Shown: positions 34,299 through 42,481 of the stretch, in pieces | Numbering within the stretch: position 1 is the first letter of the stretch | Layout of the letters: every line of letters starts with the position of its first letter | Origin: Syntrophobacter sp963666995 | GTDB lineage: Bacteria; Desulfobacterota; Syntrophobacteria; Syntrophobacterales; Syntrophobacteraceae | Length of the DNA stretch: 64,000 nt | NCBI GenBank assembly: GCA_963666995.1 | Contig: OY762941.1 | Span: 3,596,001 to 3,660,000 of the forward strand | Reading direction: 5' to 3' | Notes under the pieces: generated by a model | Databases searched by the model: none | Seen by the model: only the letters and a program-made list of their open reading frames with translations | What the model was told of the DNA's origin: nothing | Translations under genes and position numbers: made by a program

Positions 34299-34547
34299 TC
34301 ACTTCGTCAGCAGGGCCGTCTTCACCTTAACGCCCTTGAGCTTGCCCAGTTTCCCCGTCATCGCACCGATTTGATCGGTCGAACCGTCGATGATGAGTGA
34401 GATGACCGAAAGTTTGCGTTCCCGGTAGGGGACTCCGATGCGCCCTACGACGATGTCCCTGTATTCGCTCAGTATCATGTTGATGTCAGAGGCTCTTTCG
34501 CTGCATTCAACGAGGATTCCGACAATTCCTATTCGATTATCCGTCAT
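34299..34547 (-). CDS. Iron-only hydrogenase system regulator (TM1266 type)
   Basis: 82 residues from an ATG at 34547 with GAGGGA upstream. The ferredoxin-like ACT/NikR-C-type fold is indicated by MTDNRIGIVGILVECSERA ... RIGVPYRERKLSVISLIIDG ... GKLGKLKGVKVKTALLTK. The family always lies beside [FeFe] hydrogenase maturation genes and is thought to sense or regulate them. It is 23 bp upstream of aspA. Confidence 0.9.
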   Translation of the reverse strand: MTDNRIGIVGILVECSERASDINMILSEYRDIVVGRIGVPYRERKLSVISLIIDGSTDQIGAMTGKLGKLKGVKVKTALLTK

Positions 34548-34557
34548 GAGTATCCCT

Positions 34558-34611
34558 CGAAATAAATCAGCCCTTTTTCCGCAATGCGAAAAAAGGGCTG
34601 ATGACAGCTTT
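34558..34611 (-). terminator. Hairpin upstream of the hydrogenase regulator gene
   Basis: Minus strand ATCAGCCCTTTTTTCGC / GCGGAAAAAGGGCTGAT with a short T-rich tail, 10 nt before the ribosome site of the regulator. It may end hydA transcription or act as an attenuator of the maturation operon. It lacks the RGYCAYGAAGGC element. Confidence 0.7.
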
Positions 34612-34812
34612 CGCTTCTTCCTTGAAATCAGGAGAGATCCCTTTTTTCGCAGAAATCCGACAGTGACCCTCCAGGGGGCATCAAGCCGCCTGTCAGGAAT
34701 GTGTACAGAGTCTTCATGAAACGCTGTAAAATACTCCGGCCATATCAGCGGGCAAAGCACGGTCTCCTCTGCCGATGCCCGCGGACCGGTGCCGGCGCCC
34801 GGTCAATCCGGC

Positions 34813-36546
34813 CTAGTCTCCGTTGTCCTCGTTGAGACCCCTTTTCGTGTAATGGGTGTGCAGGAGTTCGTGGGACTTGTGTCCCAGAGGCTCCTTGAGA
34901 AACTCGGCGTACAGTTCGGTGACGGCCGGGTTCTCGTGAGACTTGCGCATAGGCATTCCCAGGTCTTCGCGGTAAACGGCGTCGATCCTTTTGAGGCGAA
35001 TCTCGGTATTGGTCGGGATTGGCGAGCCGCCGCCTCCGATACAACCACCGGGACAGCACATGATTTCGATGAAGTGATAGTCGGCTTGGCCGGCCCGAAT
35101 CTTATCCAGCAGTTTTCGGGCATTGCCCAGACCGTTGGAGATGGCGATCTTTACAGGCAGGCTGCCGACATTGACGGTAGCTTCCTTGACTCCGGTGAGA
35201 CCGCGACAATCCTTGAAATCCAGGCTGGGAAGCGTCTCTCCGGTCACAACTTCGTAAACGGTCCTCAGGGCAGCTTCCATAACGCCGCCGGATGCTCCGA
35301 ATATTTCACCGGCGCCGGTCGAAATTCCGAGCGGGGCGTCGTATTCTTCCAACGGCAGTTGTTCCATATCGAGACCCGCCTGTTTGAACATGCGGCCCAG
35401 TTCGCGCGAGGTGAGCACCACATCCACGTCGGTATATCCGCTGCTGTTCATTTCCGGCCTCTGGCACTCAAACTTCTTGGCCGTGCAGGGCATAATGGAC
35501 ACGACGAAAATGTCTTCCGGCTTGACCCCCGCCTTCTCGGCATAGTAGGTCTTCGCCAGGGATCCGAACATCTGTTGCGGGGATTTGCATGTGGAAAGAT
35601 GAGGCAGCAAATCCGGGTAGAAGTGCTCCGCGAACTTGATCCATCCGGGGCTGCAGGATGTGATCATCGGGAGCGTTCCGCCGTTTTTGACCCGCTGCAG
35701 GAGTTCGTTGCCCTCTTCCAGGATGGTGAGATCCGCCGTGAAATCGGTGTCGAAAACCTTGTCGAATCCGAGTCGCCGAAGTCCGGCAACCATCTTGCCG
35801 GTGACGATGCTCCCGGGTTCCAGACCCAGCGTTTCGCCCACCTGCACTCTGGTGGCCGGCGCGGTCTGGACCACAACGTGTTTCTTGGGATCGGCCAGGG
35901 CCGCCCAAACCTTATCCGTGTCGTCCACTTCGTGTATCGCTCCAGTGGGGCAAACCAGCGAACACTGGCCGCAACCGACGCATTCCATGTTGGCCAGCTT
36001 CTCGTTGAACGCAGGAGCGATCAGGGTGTTGAAACCCCTCATTTCCGGAGTGAGCGCCTGTACGGTCTGAATATTGTTGCAGACCGACACGCAACGGCGG
36101 CAGAGGACGCACTTGCGGGGATCCCGCACTATGGAGGGACTTGAGTCGTCAATGGGGTATTCCGTTTTGGCGCCTTGAAACCGGATTTCCTTTATCCCGA
36201 ATTCTTCAGCCAGTTTCTGCAGTTCGCAATTCTGGTTTCGAATGCAGGTGAGGCATTCCATCGGGTGATCGGAGAGTATCAATTCAAGAATGGTCTTGCG
36301 CGCCTTGACAACTGCCGGGGTGTTTGTGCGAACAACCATTCCTTCCGAGGCGGGAGTAACGCACGAAGCCATGAAGGTCCTTGCCCCTTTAACTTCGACC
36401 ATACAGATTCGGCACGCACCGATGACGTTGATGTCCTTGAGATAGCACAGCGTGGGTATCTTAACCCCCGCCAGTTTAGAGGCTTCAAGAACCGTGGCGC
36501 CTTCTTCGACCGCGACTTTGGTGTTATCGATCGTCAATGTGATCAT
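34813..36546 (-). CDS. hydA: Cytoplasmic multimeric [FeFe] hydrogenase catalytic subunit
   Basis: 577 residues. Order: N-terminal [2Fe-2S] (CYLKDINVIGACRIC), His-Cys3 cluster (HPMECLTCIRNQNC), two [4Fe-4S] (CVLCRRCVSVC, CVGCGQCSLVCP), H-cluster domain with L1 TSCSPGW, L2 MPCTAKKFE, L3 EIMCCPGGCIGGGGSP, and a fused small-subunit tail GHKSHELLHTHYTKR. L1 has Ser where the periplasmic enzyme has a second Cys. It lies 65 bp after hydB and belongs to a HydABC NADH/ferredoxin-dependent hydrogenase of the bifurcating group, which in syntrophs would release H2 from NADH plus reduced ferredoxin. Confidence 0.94.
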   Translation of the reverse strand: MITLTIDNTKVAVEEGATVLEASKLAGVKIPTLCYLKDINVIGACRICMVEVKGARTFMASCVTPASEGMVVRTNTPAVVKARKTILELILSDHPMECLTCIRNQNCELQKLAEEFGIKEIRFQGAKTEYPIDDSSPSIVRDPRKCVLCRRCVSVCNNIQTVQALTPEMRGFNTLIAPAFNEKLANMECVGCGQCSLVCPTGAIHEVDDTDKVWAALADPKKHVVVQTAPATRVQVGETLGLEPGSIVTGKMVAGLRRLGFDKVFDTDFTADLTILEEGNELLQRVKNGGTLPMITSCSPGWIKFAEHFYPDLLPHLSTCKSPQQMFGSLAKTYYAEKAGVKPEDIFVVSIMPCTAKKFECQRPEMNSSGYTDVDVVLTSRELGRMFKQAGLDMEQLPLEEYDAPLGISTGAGEIFGASGGVMEAALRTVYEVVTGETLPSLDFKDCRGLTGVKEATVNVGSLPVKIAISNGLGNARKLLDKIRAGQADYHFIEIMCCPGGCIGGGGSPIPTNTEIRLKRIDAVYREDLGMPMRKSHENPAVTELYAEFLKEPLGHKSHELLHTHYTKRGLNEDNGD

Positions 36547-36611
36547 CTGGCTTTTCCTCCAAGCTGCTCTTCCAAAGAAAAAATCTCCTTCAAGGGCTCA
36601 GCAGGCCCGTC

Positions 36612-38309
36612 TCAACTGTCGAATTCGCAGACTTTCGCGACGCATTCATGGTTCTTGATATGTTTCTCGTATTCATCCCTGAAGTAGCGGATCGTGCTGA
36701 GAACGGGATTGGGGGCCGTCTGGCCGAGGCCGCACAAAGCCGTGCTCTTGATTGTCGTAGCGAGTTCAACCAGGAGTTCGATGTCGCCTTCCTTGCCCTG
36801 GCCGCCGGTGATGCGCTCGAGGATCTCGTACATGCGCTTGATGCCGATCCGGCAGGGAGAGCATTTGCCGCAGGATTCATCCACGCAGAAGTCGAGGAAG
36901 AATTTTGCGATGTCCACCATGCAGGTGTCTTCGTCCATGACAATCATGCCGCCCGATCCCATGATCGCGCCAAGAGCGCCGAGCGAATCGTAGTCGATCG
37001 GGGTGTCCAGATGTTGAGCGGGAATACAGCCGCCGGAAGGTCCGCCTGTCTGGACCGCCTTGAAGGCCTTCTTCCTGGGGATTCCGCCGCCGATCTCGTA
37101 GACGATTTCTCTGAACGTAATGCCCATCGGCACTTCCACGATACCGGTGTTGGTGATTCTTCCAGCCAGGGCAAATACTTTCGTCCCCTTGCTCTTTTCG
37201 GTGCCGATCGAGGCGTACCACTCCGAGCCCTTCAAAATGATGGGCGAAATGTTTGCCCAGGTTTCGACGTTGTTGATAACGGTCGGCTTCCCGAAAACGC
37301 CGGCATTGGCGGGGAAGGGCGGTCTCGGTCTCGGCTCGCCGCGCCGGCCCTCGATGGAGGTCAACAGAGCGGTTTCCTCACCGCAGACGAACGCGCCTGC
37401 TCCGATTCTGATTTCAATGTCGAAGTTGAAACCGGTGCCGAAGATATTCTTGCCAAGCAAACCGGACTCACGGGCCCTCTTGATGGCGTGCTGGAGCCTT
37501 TCGATAGCCAACGGATATTCCGCTCGAACGTAAACGAAACCCTGCTCCGCTCCGATCGCATAACCGCAGATGGACATGCCTTCGATGATGCTGTGAGGAT
37601 CGCCTTCGAGCACGGACCTGTCCATGAATGCGCCCGGGTCCCCTTCATCACCGTTACAGACCACGTACTTGGGGGAGCCCTTGGCTGCAGCCGAAAAACC
37701 CCATTTCATGCCCGTCGAGAAGCCGGCACCGCCCCGCCCTCGAAGGCCTGCTTTCTTGACTTCTGCGATCACGTCCTCGGGTTTCATCTGTGTGAGGGCT
37801 TTTCCGAGGGCGGCGTACCCGTCCCGTCCGATATATTCCTCGATGGACATCGGGTCGATATAGATGGTATTGCGCAGAACGATCTTCTTCTGCTTCTTGA
37901 ACAGGTCGATGTCGTAAAAACTCGCCGTAGGCTCTTTCGCCCCCGGTGCCCTGTACAGCAGGCGGGCTACGGGAGTGCCCTTCATGATATGTTCCTCGAC
38001 GATGGCTTCGGCGTCTTTCGGTTTCAATTTGCGATAGAAGGTGGCATCCGGATAGACTATCGCTACGGGACCCATGTCGCATGGCCCCATACATCCTGTC
38101 AGTACTATCCTGACCTTGTCTGCCAGACCGTTCTTCTGAAGAGACTCCTTCATCGCATCCACGACGTCGGTACACTTCGAAGAGATACATCCCTGGCCGC
38201 CGCACATCATGATATGCGCTTTCTCTGTGGCAGACGGTACTCCATTGCGGATTTTGAGAACTTCCTGCATGCTCTCCTTAATCTTCGAGAGCTCCTCCAA
38301 AGATTTCAT
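36612..38309 (-). CDS. hydB: HydB: NuoF-like diaphorase subunit of the [FeFe] hydrogenase
   Basis: 565 residues from the ATG at 38309 (GGAGGAG upstream). N-terminal thioredoxin-like [2Fe-2S] domain (MCGGQGCIS ... GCMGPCDMGP), then the FMN/NAD core (GRGGAGFSTGMKW, GDEGDPGAFMDR) and the [4Fe-4S] motif CGKCSPCRIG. The chain stops right after KNHECVAKVCEFDS, where HydB of Thermotoga continues into a C-terminal two-[4Fe-4S] ferredoxin domain; that domain is absent and does not appear downstream in frame. It binds FMN and exchanges electrons with NAD(H). Confidence 0.93.
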   Translation of the reverse strand: MKSLEELSKIKESMQEVLKIRNGVPSATEKAHIMMCGGQGCISSKCTDVVDAMKESLQKNGLADKVRIVLTGCMGPCDMGPVAIVYPDATFYRKLKPKDAEAIVEEHIMKGTPVARLLYRAPGAKEPTASFYDIDLFKKQKKIVLRNTIYIDPMSIEEYIGRDGYAALGKALTQMKPEDVIAEVKKAGLRGRGGAGFSTGMKWGFSAAAKGSPKYVVCNGDEGDPGAFMDRSVLEGDPHSIIEGMSICGYAIGAEQGFVYVRAEYPLAIERLQHAIKRARESGLLGKNIFGTGFNFDIEIRIGAGAFVCGEETALLTSIEGRRGEPRPRPPFPANAGVFGKPTVINNVETWANISPIILKGSEWYASIGTEKSKGTKVFALAGRITNTGIVEVPMGITFREIVYEIGGGIPRKKAFKAVQTGGPSGGCIPAQHLDTPIDYDSLGALGAIMGSGGMIVMDEDTCMVDIAKFFLDFCVDESCGKCSPCRIGIKRMYEILERITGGQGKEGDIELLVELATTIKSTALCGLGQTAPNPVLSTIRYFRDEYEKHIKNHECVAKVCEFDS

Positions 38310-38452
38310 AGTGGGTCTCCTCCCATATCGAACTCCAGCCAACACTGCGAACATCCCATCTCACACTCACCGCATCCCGCTTCCGCCGCACTGCAGTCGA
38401 CAACGTGAAAAGGAAGCAATGGGGAGTCTTCCGTGGCTCGATTAAAGCTCAT
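38306..38452 (-). CDS. Small cysteine-rich ORF between hydC and hydB
   Basis: 48 codons from an ATG at 38452 that overlaps the hydC stop (ATGA), to a TGA that overlaps the hydB start (ATGA). The product ends with CGECEMGCSQCWLEFDMGG, giving C-x6-C-x2-C-x3-C-x2-C with an earlier Cys at position 20. The double ATGA overlap is what translational coupling produces, and the frame would otherwise serve no purpose. The Cys spacing suits a small Fe-S or zinc knuckle. I do not recognise a family. Possible role: linker or assembly factor of the HydABC complex. Confidence 0.7.
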   Translation of the reverse strand: MSFNRATEDSPLLPFHVVDCSAAEAGCGECEMGCSQCWLEFDMGGDPL

Positions 38453-38937
38453 TCATATTGCGCCAGGATCTCGGGGACCTGTTCGGCTTCCAGACGTCCG
38501 TGGACATCCTTGCCGTCGATAATCATCGCGGGGGCCAGGCCGCATGCCCCGATGCACCGGACTATGTCCATCGTGTACCGGCTGTCTGGCGTGGTCTGTC
38601 CGGGCTTGATGCCGAGATCTTCCCGGATTGCTTTGAGCAGCGTCTTTGTGCCCTTTACGTAGCACGCCGTTCCGGCACACACATTGACTTTGTGTCTTCC
38701 TCTGGGGATCAGCGAAAAGAATGCATAAAAGGTCACCACGCCGTAGACGTCCTGAAGCGAGACACCCACCCCATCGGCCACCATGACCTGAGCCCATTTG
38801 GGCAGATATCCGATGTGCTCCTGTGCTTTGGCCAACACCTGAATCAGCCCGGAGGGCTGCCCACGATAGGGTTCGATAATTTTGGCCAACCCTTCAACCA
38901 ATCCAGCATCTGTGCAACCACCTTCGCATGTCTGCAT
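38449..38937 (-). CDS. hydC: HydC: NuoE-like [2Fe-2S] subunit
   Basis: 162 residues; AAGGAG upstream of the ATG at 38937. Thioredoxin-like domain with the four ligand Cys in VCAGTACYVKG (about residues 86-92) and CIGACGLAP (about 127-131). It passes electrons between HydB and HydA. First gene of the hydC-orf-hydB-hydA transcript; leader f lies 310-475 bp upstream. Confidence 0.94.
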   Translation of the reverse strand: MQTCEGGCTDAGLVEGLAKIIEPYRGQPSGLIQVLAKAQEHIGYLPKWAQVMVADGVGVSLQDVYGVVTFYAFFSLIPRGRHKVNVCAGTACYVKGTKTLLKAIREDLGIKPGQTTPDSRYTMDIVRCIGACGLAPAMIIDGKDVHGRLEAEQVPEILAQYE

Positions 38938-39246
38938 AATTTGTTAATCTCCTTCCGTATGAACTTTGAGGCTTCCGTATGGCCGCGATTCCACCGAAAT
39001 CCATGTCTTGAAGAAAACCCAAGCTAGCATTTCCGACAGCGCGAACCCCACCTCCTTTCCCCGATTACGAGCACTCCACCGCATACAAACCGCACAAGGC
39101 GGCGCCAAACATTGTGAAAAATTGGCTTATTACAAAAGTACGTTTACATTTCCGGCCTGCCATCCGCGGAACATTTCGTGCCCCCGCCCTCAACCCGCAG
39201 ATGTGCCTTACTGTAATATTGGATCTTGTCCCGTCCGAAAAAGCAC
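38938..39246. other. Leader-to-gene spacer upstream of hydC
   Basis: Roughly 310 bp between the terminator of leader f and hydC. No gene; an AT-rich stretch near 39120-39240 shows no recognisable promoter on the minus strand. Confidence 0.4.
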
Positions 39247-39411
39247 AAAAAAAAAGTCAAGAAAACCGGGTAACGGACACCCTTTTGGCCTTCATGGCTC
39301 AACTTATCTCAATGTCTTGCCAGAAATTTTTCAATTCTTTCCGCACAATTCCGTATCATGCTCAAAAAAATACGATTAGCAGTGTATATCCAAGAAGATC
39401 CTGAAAGTCAA
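39247..39411 (-). promoter_or_regulatory. Leader f: promoter, GAGCCATGAAGGCC element and terminator before hydC
   Basis: Minus strand: TTGACT (39411-39406), 17 nt, TATACA (39388-39383), a strong sigma-70 promoter. About 80 nt later GAGCCATGAAGGCC (39300-39287) precedes an imperfect hairpin AAAAGGGT ... ACCCGGTTTT and nine T (39255-39247). The weakest terminator stem of the family. Confidence 0.7.
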
Positions 39412-39707
39412 ACAGTAAAAGCGCTAGACATTGACCTATCATTCACAAAGATCAGTATGACAAAAAAACCGAATTGCCTCCCGTAGTGATTGGCGAAACA
39501 GCTGCGATACCGTAAGCGGACGCGGATCGAAACAGATACAATCGGCTTCCGCACCATCTCCTCTGCAAAAAACGCAACCCCCGCTGCGCGATCCGAATGG
39601 GGGGTACGACACCGGTTCCCGATCGCTACCGATTCCATTTCGGCAACATTTGCACAAATATCGATATATGTCAAACTAAACACGTTAACCGAAATATTTG
39701 GTTGAGA
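39412..39707. other. Intergenic region left of MITE copy 2
   Basis: Nothing convincing; open frames on both strands are composition-driven. Ends at the left repeat of the MITE-like element. Confidence 0.4.
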
Positions 39708-39872
39708 CCTAATCTGAGCGATTCCACAGGAGACGTCGTCGGGGCCGGCATGTCTGCAGAGAATTACACCCCCACCCCGCCTCCCCCGGCAGGGGGGGGA
39801 GGAGCCAAACGCCAATTCCCTTCCCCTGGCGGGAGGGGCGAGGGGAGGGGAATAAAATCGCTCAGTTCAAGG
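39708..39872 (+). repeat. MITE-like element, copy 2
   Basis: About 165 bp; left end CCTAATCTGAGCGATT, right end complementary to CCTTGAACTGAGCGATTT. Interior as in copies 1 and 3 (CCACAGGAGACGTCG, CACCCCCACCCCGCCTCCC, CCTGGCGGGAGGGG). Inserted between leader f and the DUF3592 gene. Confidence 0.85.
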
Positions 39873-40086
39873 GAGAATGACCGGGTTATTGAACCCCGGA
39901 ATTGCGAGCGGCCGAAGAAGATCGCCGATGATCCCTGTGGCCCCCCTCGGTGCAGGACCCTCATTGCCGATTTTCAGCTTCAGGAGCTTCGATGTTTACA
40001 GAATGCGAACAATGAGTTAAGGAAAATGGCTGCAACCGCCGACTGTTATTGAGGATAATCCACGACGATTCGCAGGAGCTGCCGAT

Positions 40087-40947
40087 ATGCCGAATTCTCA
40101 AGCCCCGGTAAGAGTTCCCCTTGGTCTTATCTCGCGCCTTATCAGGGGATTCTTCATGATATTCGTCCTGGTCGGCCTCGGTCTGACGGTGGTTGGAGTG
40201 AAGTCGATCATCGAGGCCTCGGCTGCCGCCGGGTGGCCGTCCGCAGGTGGCATTGTCGTCGCTTCGAGGCTTGAATTTCACGTGACCGAGGGAAGAAGGA
40301 ATGCCGTCCCGAAAGTGGCTTATCAGTACACCGTGAACGGGAAGCAGTACCGGGGAGACAGGATCTGCATCGGCGACAGTACCGGTGCCGGGCGTCCCGG
40401 GGCTTCGGAGACCGTCGAGAAATACAAAGTGGGTAAGGCTGTCCAGGTCTACTACGATCCTGGTGATCCGGCGTCATCCGTCCTGGAACCGTCTTTCAAT
40501 CCGTCCCTTTTCATTATGGTTGTGATGGGGCTTTTCTTCTCCGTCATGGGGCTTGCCGTCTACAAGAAGACAAAGTCCCTGGCCGCCGCCCTTCAAAAGG
40601 GTCTTCCACTGCCGCTGTCCGCAAAGGGTGGAGTGTCTCCAGGGCAATCGATTTTCCGGCCGGCGTCCGCAGGATCCGACGCCGAGTACATGGTCCCGCC
40701 TCCCATAATTCCACTCTCGCCGACCCGGGACACCCACGCCGAGGCTTCATTCGGACAACGCGGGACCGGGAGCCCGTGGACAGGGGACGACTCGATCCTC
40801 CCCGAGAAGCCCGAAGCCCCCTTCGAACTGCCGCCCCCGGAGCGCGCTCCCGCCTGGCGAAAAGTACTGACGGTCTGCGGGTGGGTTATTGTGTTCCTCG
40901 CAATCATCCTCTATGGAATTCAACTGGGCTGGTTGAAACTGCCCTGA
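40087..40947 (+). CDS. DUF3592 membrane protein
   Basis: 286 residues. Membrane segments at about residues 20-40, 140-158 and 262-282 flank a DUF3592 domain (RRNAVPKVAYQYTVNGKQYRGDRI ... VQVYYDPGDPASSVLEP). A Pro/Ser-rich linker (about 180-255) precedes the last segment. The function of DUF3592 proteins is unknown. Stands alone; no operon partner within 130 bp. Confidence 0.85.
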   Translation: MPNSQAPVRVPLGLISRLIRGFFMIFVLVGLGLTVVGVKSIIEASAAAGWPSAGGIVVASRLEFHVTEGRRNAVPKVAYQYTVNGKQYRGDRICIGDSTGAGRPGASETVEKYKVGKAVQVYYDPGDPASSVLEPSFNPSLFIMVVMGLFFSVMGLAVYKKTKSLAAALQKGLPLPLSAKGGVSPGQSIFRPASAGSDAEYMVPPPIIPLSPTRDTHAEASFGQRGTGSPWTGDDSILPEKPEAPFELPPPERAPAWRKVLTVCGWVIVFLAIILYGIQLGWLKLP

Positions 40948-41178
40948 ATCGTCCCCGGTGAACTGATGGGAATCCGCAGGCGTTCCCTGCATCAACGGCT
41001 TCCGCTAAAAATCTATTTTGGTCGATTGACATCTGGGCTATAGTAAGCCCCGTTTGAAGCGGCATGGTTTGTTTTTTTGCAGGGGTTGTCGATCATGTCT
41101 GCCTTGCCCCCCGCGGAAGCGATTGCGGCTCGAAGGGGCAGGGGAGACCTCGAGTGCAAATTGAATGGAGGTTTGCGG

Positions 41179-41559
41179 ATGAAACGTTTGGTCCTGTTTC
41201 TGGCGGCGGTCACGCTTCTTTTGTGTTACTCCGGTGTTTCGAATGCCGATGATTCCAATGTTGTGGGGACATACATCAGTAAGGGCAACGCCCTGGAGTA
41301 TCTCATCCTCAATGCCGACGGCACCTTTTACCTCAAACAGCGGGACAGATTCGCCGGTCCCGAAGCTCCCTATTCCGGAATCGAGGGAAAGTATGAGGTC
41401 AAGGGGAAAGACGTTACGCTGAAATTGAAGGATGGCGGGGAGGCCGGCGGCACGATCGAAGGGAATATATTCAAGGACGGCGAGGGGAAAGTCTGGGCCA
41501 AAGCGGCGGAACCCACCCCGATGAACAGGGAGGTAAGAAAGGGCAAGTATCAGAAGTAG
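41179..41559 (+). CDS. Secreted lipocalin-like small hypothetical protein
   Basis: 126 residues from an ATG at 41179 with GGAGG upstream; the longer frame has no support. Signal segment MKRLVLFLAAVTLLLCYSGVSNA. The mature part NVVGTYISKGNALEYLILNADGTFYLKQR ... GIEGKYEVKGKDVTLKLKDGG has the pattern of repeated beta-strands found in lipocalin-like or copper-resistance-type periplasmic proteins. No catalytic residues stand out. A strong hairpin follows. Confidence 0.72.
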   Translation: MKRLVLFLAAVTLLLCYSGVSNADDSNVVGTYISKGNALEYLILNADGTFYLKQRDRFAGPEAPYSGIEGKYEVKGKDVTLKLKDGGEAGGTIEGNIFKDGEGKVWAKAAEPTPMNREVRKGKYQK

Positions 41560-41615
41560 CCGTTCCGATGCGGTTTCCTATCCGGGCAGCCATGCCTGCC
41601 CGTTCATAATTTCAG

Positions 41616-41669
41616 AGCGCCCCGGAGGGCCTTTGCCCATGTCGTTCCGGCTGGAAGCCTCCGGGGCGT
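41616..41669 (+). terminator. Hairpin after the secreted protein gene
   Basis: CGCCCCGGAGG / CCTCCGGGGCG stem with a 32-nt loop; no T-run, so its function as terminator is uncertain. Confidence 0.5.
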
Positions 41670-41694
41670 TCGTCCCGCTCAGATTGCAGGCCAC

Positions 41695-42420
41695 ATGCCG
41701 ATGAAAGAAGCCGACGGGTTCATCCCTTCCTATACTGTCCGTGTCAGCGGGAAGGCACGAAGAGTTATCCTCAGGATGCTTCCCGGACAGAAACTCGAGG
41801 TGGTCGTCCCGCGGAATTTCGATCAGAAAAAGGTACCTGAAATCATAAGAAACAAGAGGAACTGGATAGAAAAAACTCTCCAAAGGATGGAATTCGATGA
41901 CAAGGCCGGTGAGGTATCGTCTTTTCCGCCCGATTCCATTTATTTCAAAGCCGTCGATTCATTTTTCTCCGTGCGGTGTATCTCGAAGAACTCGGGTAGA
42001 ATCCAACTGATCCAGACGGACGATCGGCAATTGGAGCTCATCGGGGAATTGTCGATGCATGAACCCTGTCGAATGCTGCTGAAGCAATGGCTCCGGTTTC
42101 AAGGGATGCGGCACCTCATCCCCTTGCTGGAACAGTTGAGTGCCGGCACGGGTCTGCACTACGGCAAGGCCCAGATACGCGGTCAGAAGAGCAGGTGGGG
42201 GAGCTGTTCCTCTACGGGCACGATCAGCCTCAGCTATAAACTTCTGTTCCTCCCGCCCGAGCTGGTGAGATACGTCGTGATCCACGAGCTGTGCCACACC
42301 AGACTGATGAACCATTCCCGCCAATTCTGGTCGCTCGTCGCAAGCTTCGAACCTTCCTGCAAAGTCTCTGATACCGCGATGAACTCGGCCTGGAAGCACG
42401 TGCCCGTCTGGGCGAATTGA
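41695..42420 (+). CDS. YgjP/SprT-like metal-dependent hydrolase (M48-type fold)
   Basis: 241 residues. The zinc-binding motif HELCHTRLMNHSRQFW (His, Glu, His of HExxH about residue 200, then the third ligand His) plus YGKAQIRGQKSRWGSCSSTGTISLSYKLLFLPPELVRYVVI, the YgjP/DUF45 signature. Predicted zinc metalloprotease-like protein; the physiological substrate is unknown. No operon partner. Confidence 0.9.
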   Translation: MPMKEADGFIPSYTVRVSGKARRVILRMLPGQKLEVVVPRNFDQKKVPEIIRNKRNWIEKTLQRMEFDDKAGEVSSFPPDSIYFKAVDSFFSVRCISKNSGRIQLIQTDDRQLELIGELSMHEPCRMLLKQWLRFQGMRHLIPLLEQLSAGTGLHYGKAQIRGQKSRWGSCSSTGTISLSYKLLFLPPELVRYVVIHELCHTRLMNHSRQFWSLVASFEPSCKVSDTAMNSAWKHVPVWAN

Positions 42421-42481
42421 CCTTCAAGCCCGAAGTTGTTCCCTGTCCTTCCCCCTGATAAAATTCGAACACGTCCCGGAT

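Noticed and set aside
36364..36378. Tenth copy of the leader element (GAAGCCATGAAGG)
   Set aside because: Lies inside hydA on the opposite strand, has no terminator or promoter in the expected order; chance similarity.
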